NCBI RefSeq assembly: GCF_029784135.1
Contig: NC_073746.1
Location: forward strand, 185,385,983 to 185,449,982
Reading direction: 5' to 3'
Length of the DNA stretch: 64,000 bases
Source of the DNA: Toxorhynchites rutilus septentrionalis
Lineage: Eukaryota; Arthropoda; Insecta; Diptera; Culicidae
The notes under the pieces were generated by a model. That model had not been told where the DNA came from, did not search any database, and saw only the letters and a list, made by a program, of their open reading frames with translations. The position numbers and the translations under genes were made by a program. Positions 63,601 through 64,000 of this stretch are shown piece by piece (position 1 is the stretch's first letter; the number at the start of each line of letters is the position of its first letter).

Positions 63601-63932
63601 GGTGGACCACCCTACTTTCCTTCCTTTGCGGTCGTCCCCTTGCTATAAATAGTATAATAAGTTGAAATGTAAATACAATATAGATATACGAATAGATTTA
63701 AGAAATGAGTTTTCATCAACATTGTTACAATTTCCTTATATCCCATCCTTCTCCTAAAAACATGTCACCCTCCTAAACTCGAGTACACCGCGAGTAATCG
63801 GTTTTCCACCTTACTAACCATAGATGTAAGAAAATTGTTTATATATATAGTTTTAAAATTATATTTAAAAATTCGGCTCCTTTAAACTTAAGTAACTGAG
63901 CCTGTAAAAATAAACGAATGAATAAAAAAAAA
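63600..63932 (+). mobile_element. LINE 3' UTR with poly(A)-like end
   Basis: Plus-strand counterpart of the LINE 3' UTR at 21157-21480: CTCCTAAACTCGAGTACACC, GCGAGTAATCGG, GGCTCCTTTAAACTTA and ACTGAGCCTGTAAAAATAAA are shared. It ends in an A run at 63927-63937. Only the 3' UTR is present, a typical 5'-truncated LINE insertion, though the family may be a relative rather than the same one. Confidence 0.6.
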
Positions 63933-64000
63933 AAGATTGGTGGGCAAAAGCTAGATGTCTAAAAAGAATTGGCGATTCGCTTGTATTTTTTGTGCTTCGA

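Overview
The window looks like mosquito chromosomal DNA, most likely Aedes. The evidence is the very high load of I-type LINEs with an RNase H domain, DD37E and DD34D Tc1/mariner-type transposons, tRNA-derived SINEs, foldback and MITE-like repeats, and a small cluster of intron-containing CLIP-domain serine proteases. The species call is an inference from element types. No bacterial-type gene, CRISPR array or operon is present.

Region by region. 1-13.5 kb: three minus-strand copies of one LINE family (gag-like ORF1 with three zinc knuckles; ORF2 with endonuclease, reverse transcriptase and RNase H). Positions 1-3973 repeat almost perfectly at 9578-13538, which suggests a tandem segmental duplication of about 9.57 kb. 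13.2-15.5 kb: broken histone H2A copies that keep histone-type 3' stem-loops. 15.5-19 kb: a decayed mariner split by a 1.8 kb repeat. 20.1 kb: one host exon encoding the start of a protein with a CBM20-like starch-binding domain (GPCPD1-like), followed by a long transposon-filled stretch. 21.2-33 kb: a fourth LINE copy broken by a 3.4 kb composite repeat (itself holding a SINE and a 2.6 kb TIR element) and by a DD37E transposon that holds a 2.1 kb foldback palindrome. 33-38.8 kb: further repeats, two minisatellites and SINE pieces. 38.8-54.4 kb: three minus-strand CLIP-domain trypsin-like proteases, each with four exons and the same intron phases, separated by transposon remnants, an LTR-like stretch, a Tc1/mariner-superfamily element and a nearly intact mariner. 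55.6-61.2 kb: a second DD37E copy, two more H2A-derived units and a third DD37E element whose exact empty site is preserved in the paralogous unit at 15.45 kb. 61.2-64 kb: hAT remnant, AT-rich repeats and a LINE 3' end.

Only four host protein-coding loci are supported: the GPCPD1-like first coding exon and the three proteases. The proteases are predicted secreted zymogens of the kind used in insect melanization and Toll cascades; the third has a kappaB-like site just upstream of an initiator motif. Everything else supported as coding is mobile-element or histone-pseudogene sequence. I did not find a convincing new biological system. The strongest oddities are the foldback hairpin, the dispersed H2A units with intact 3' processing signals, and the recurrent GACGTAG-N2-CTACGTC palindrome at repeat edges.
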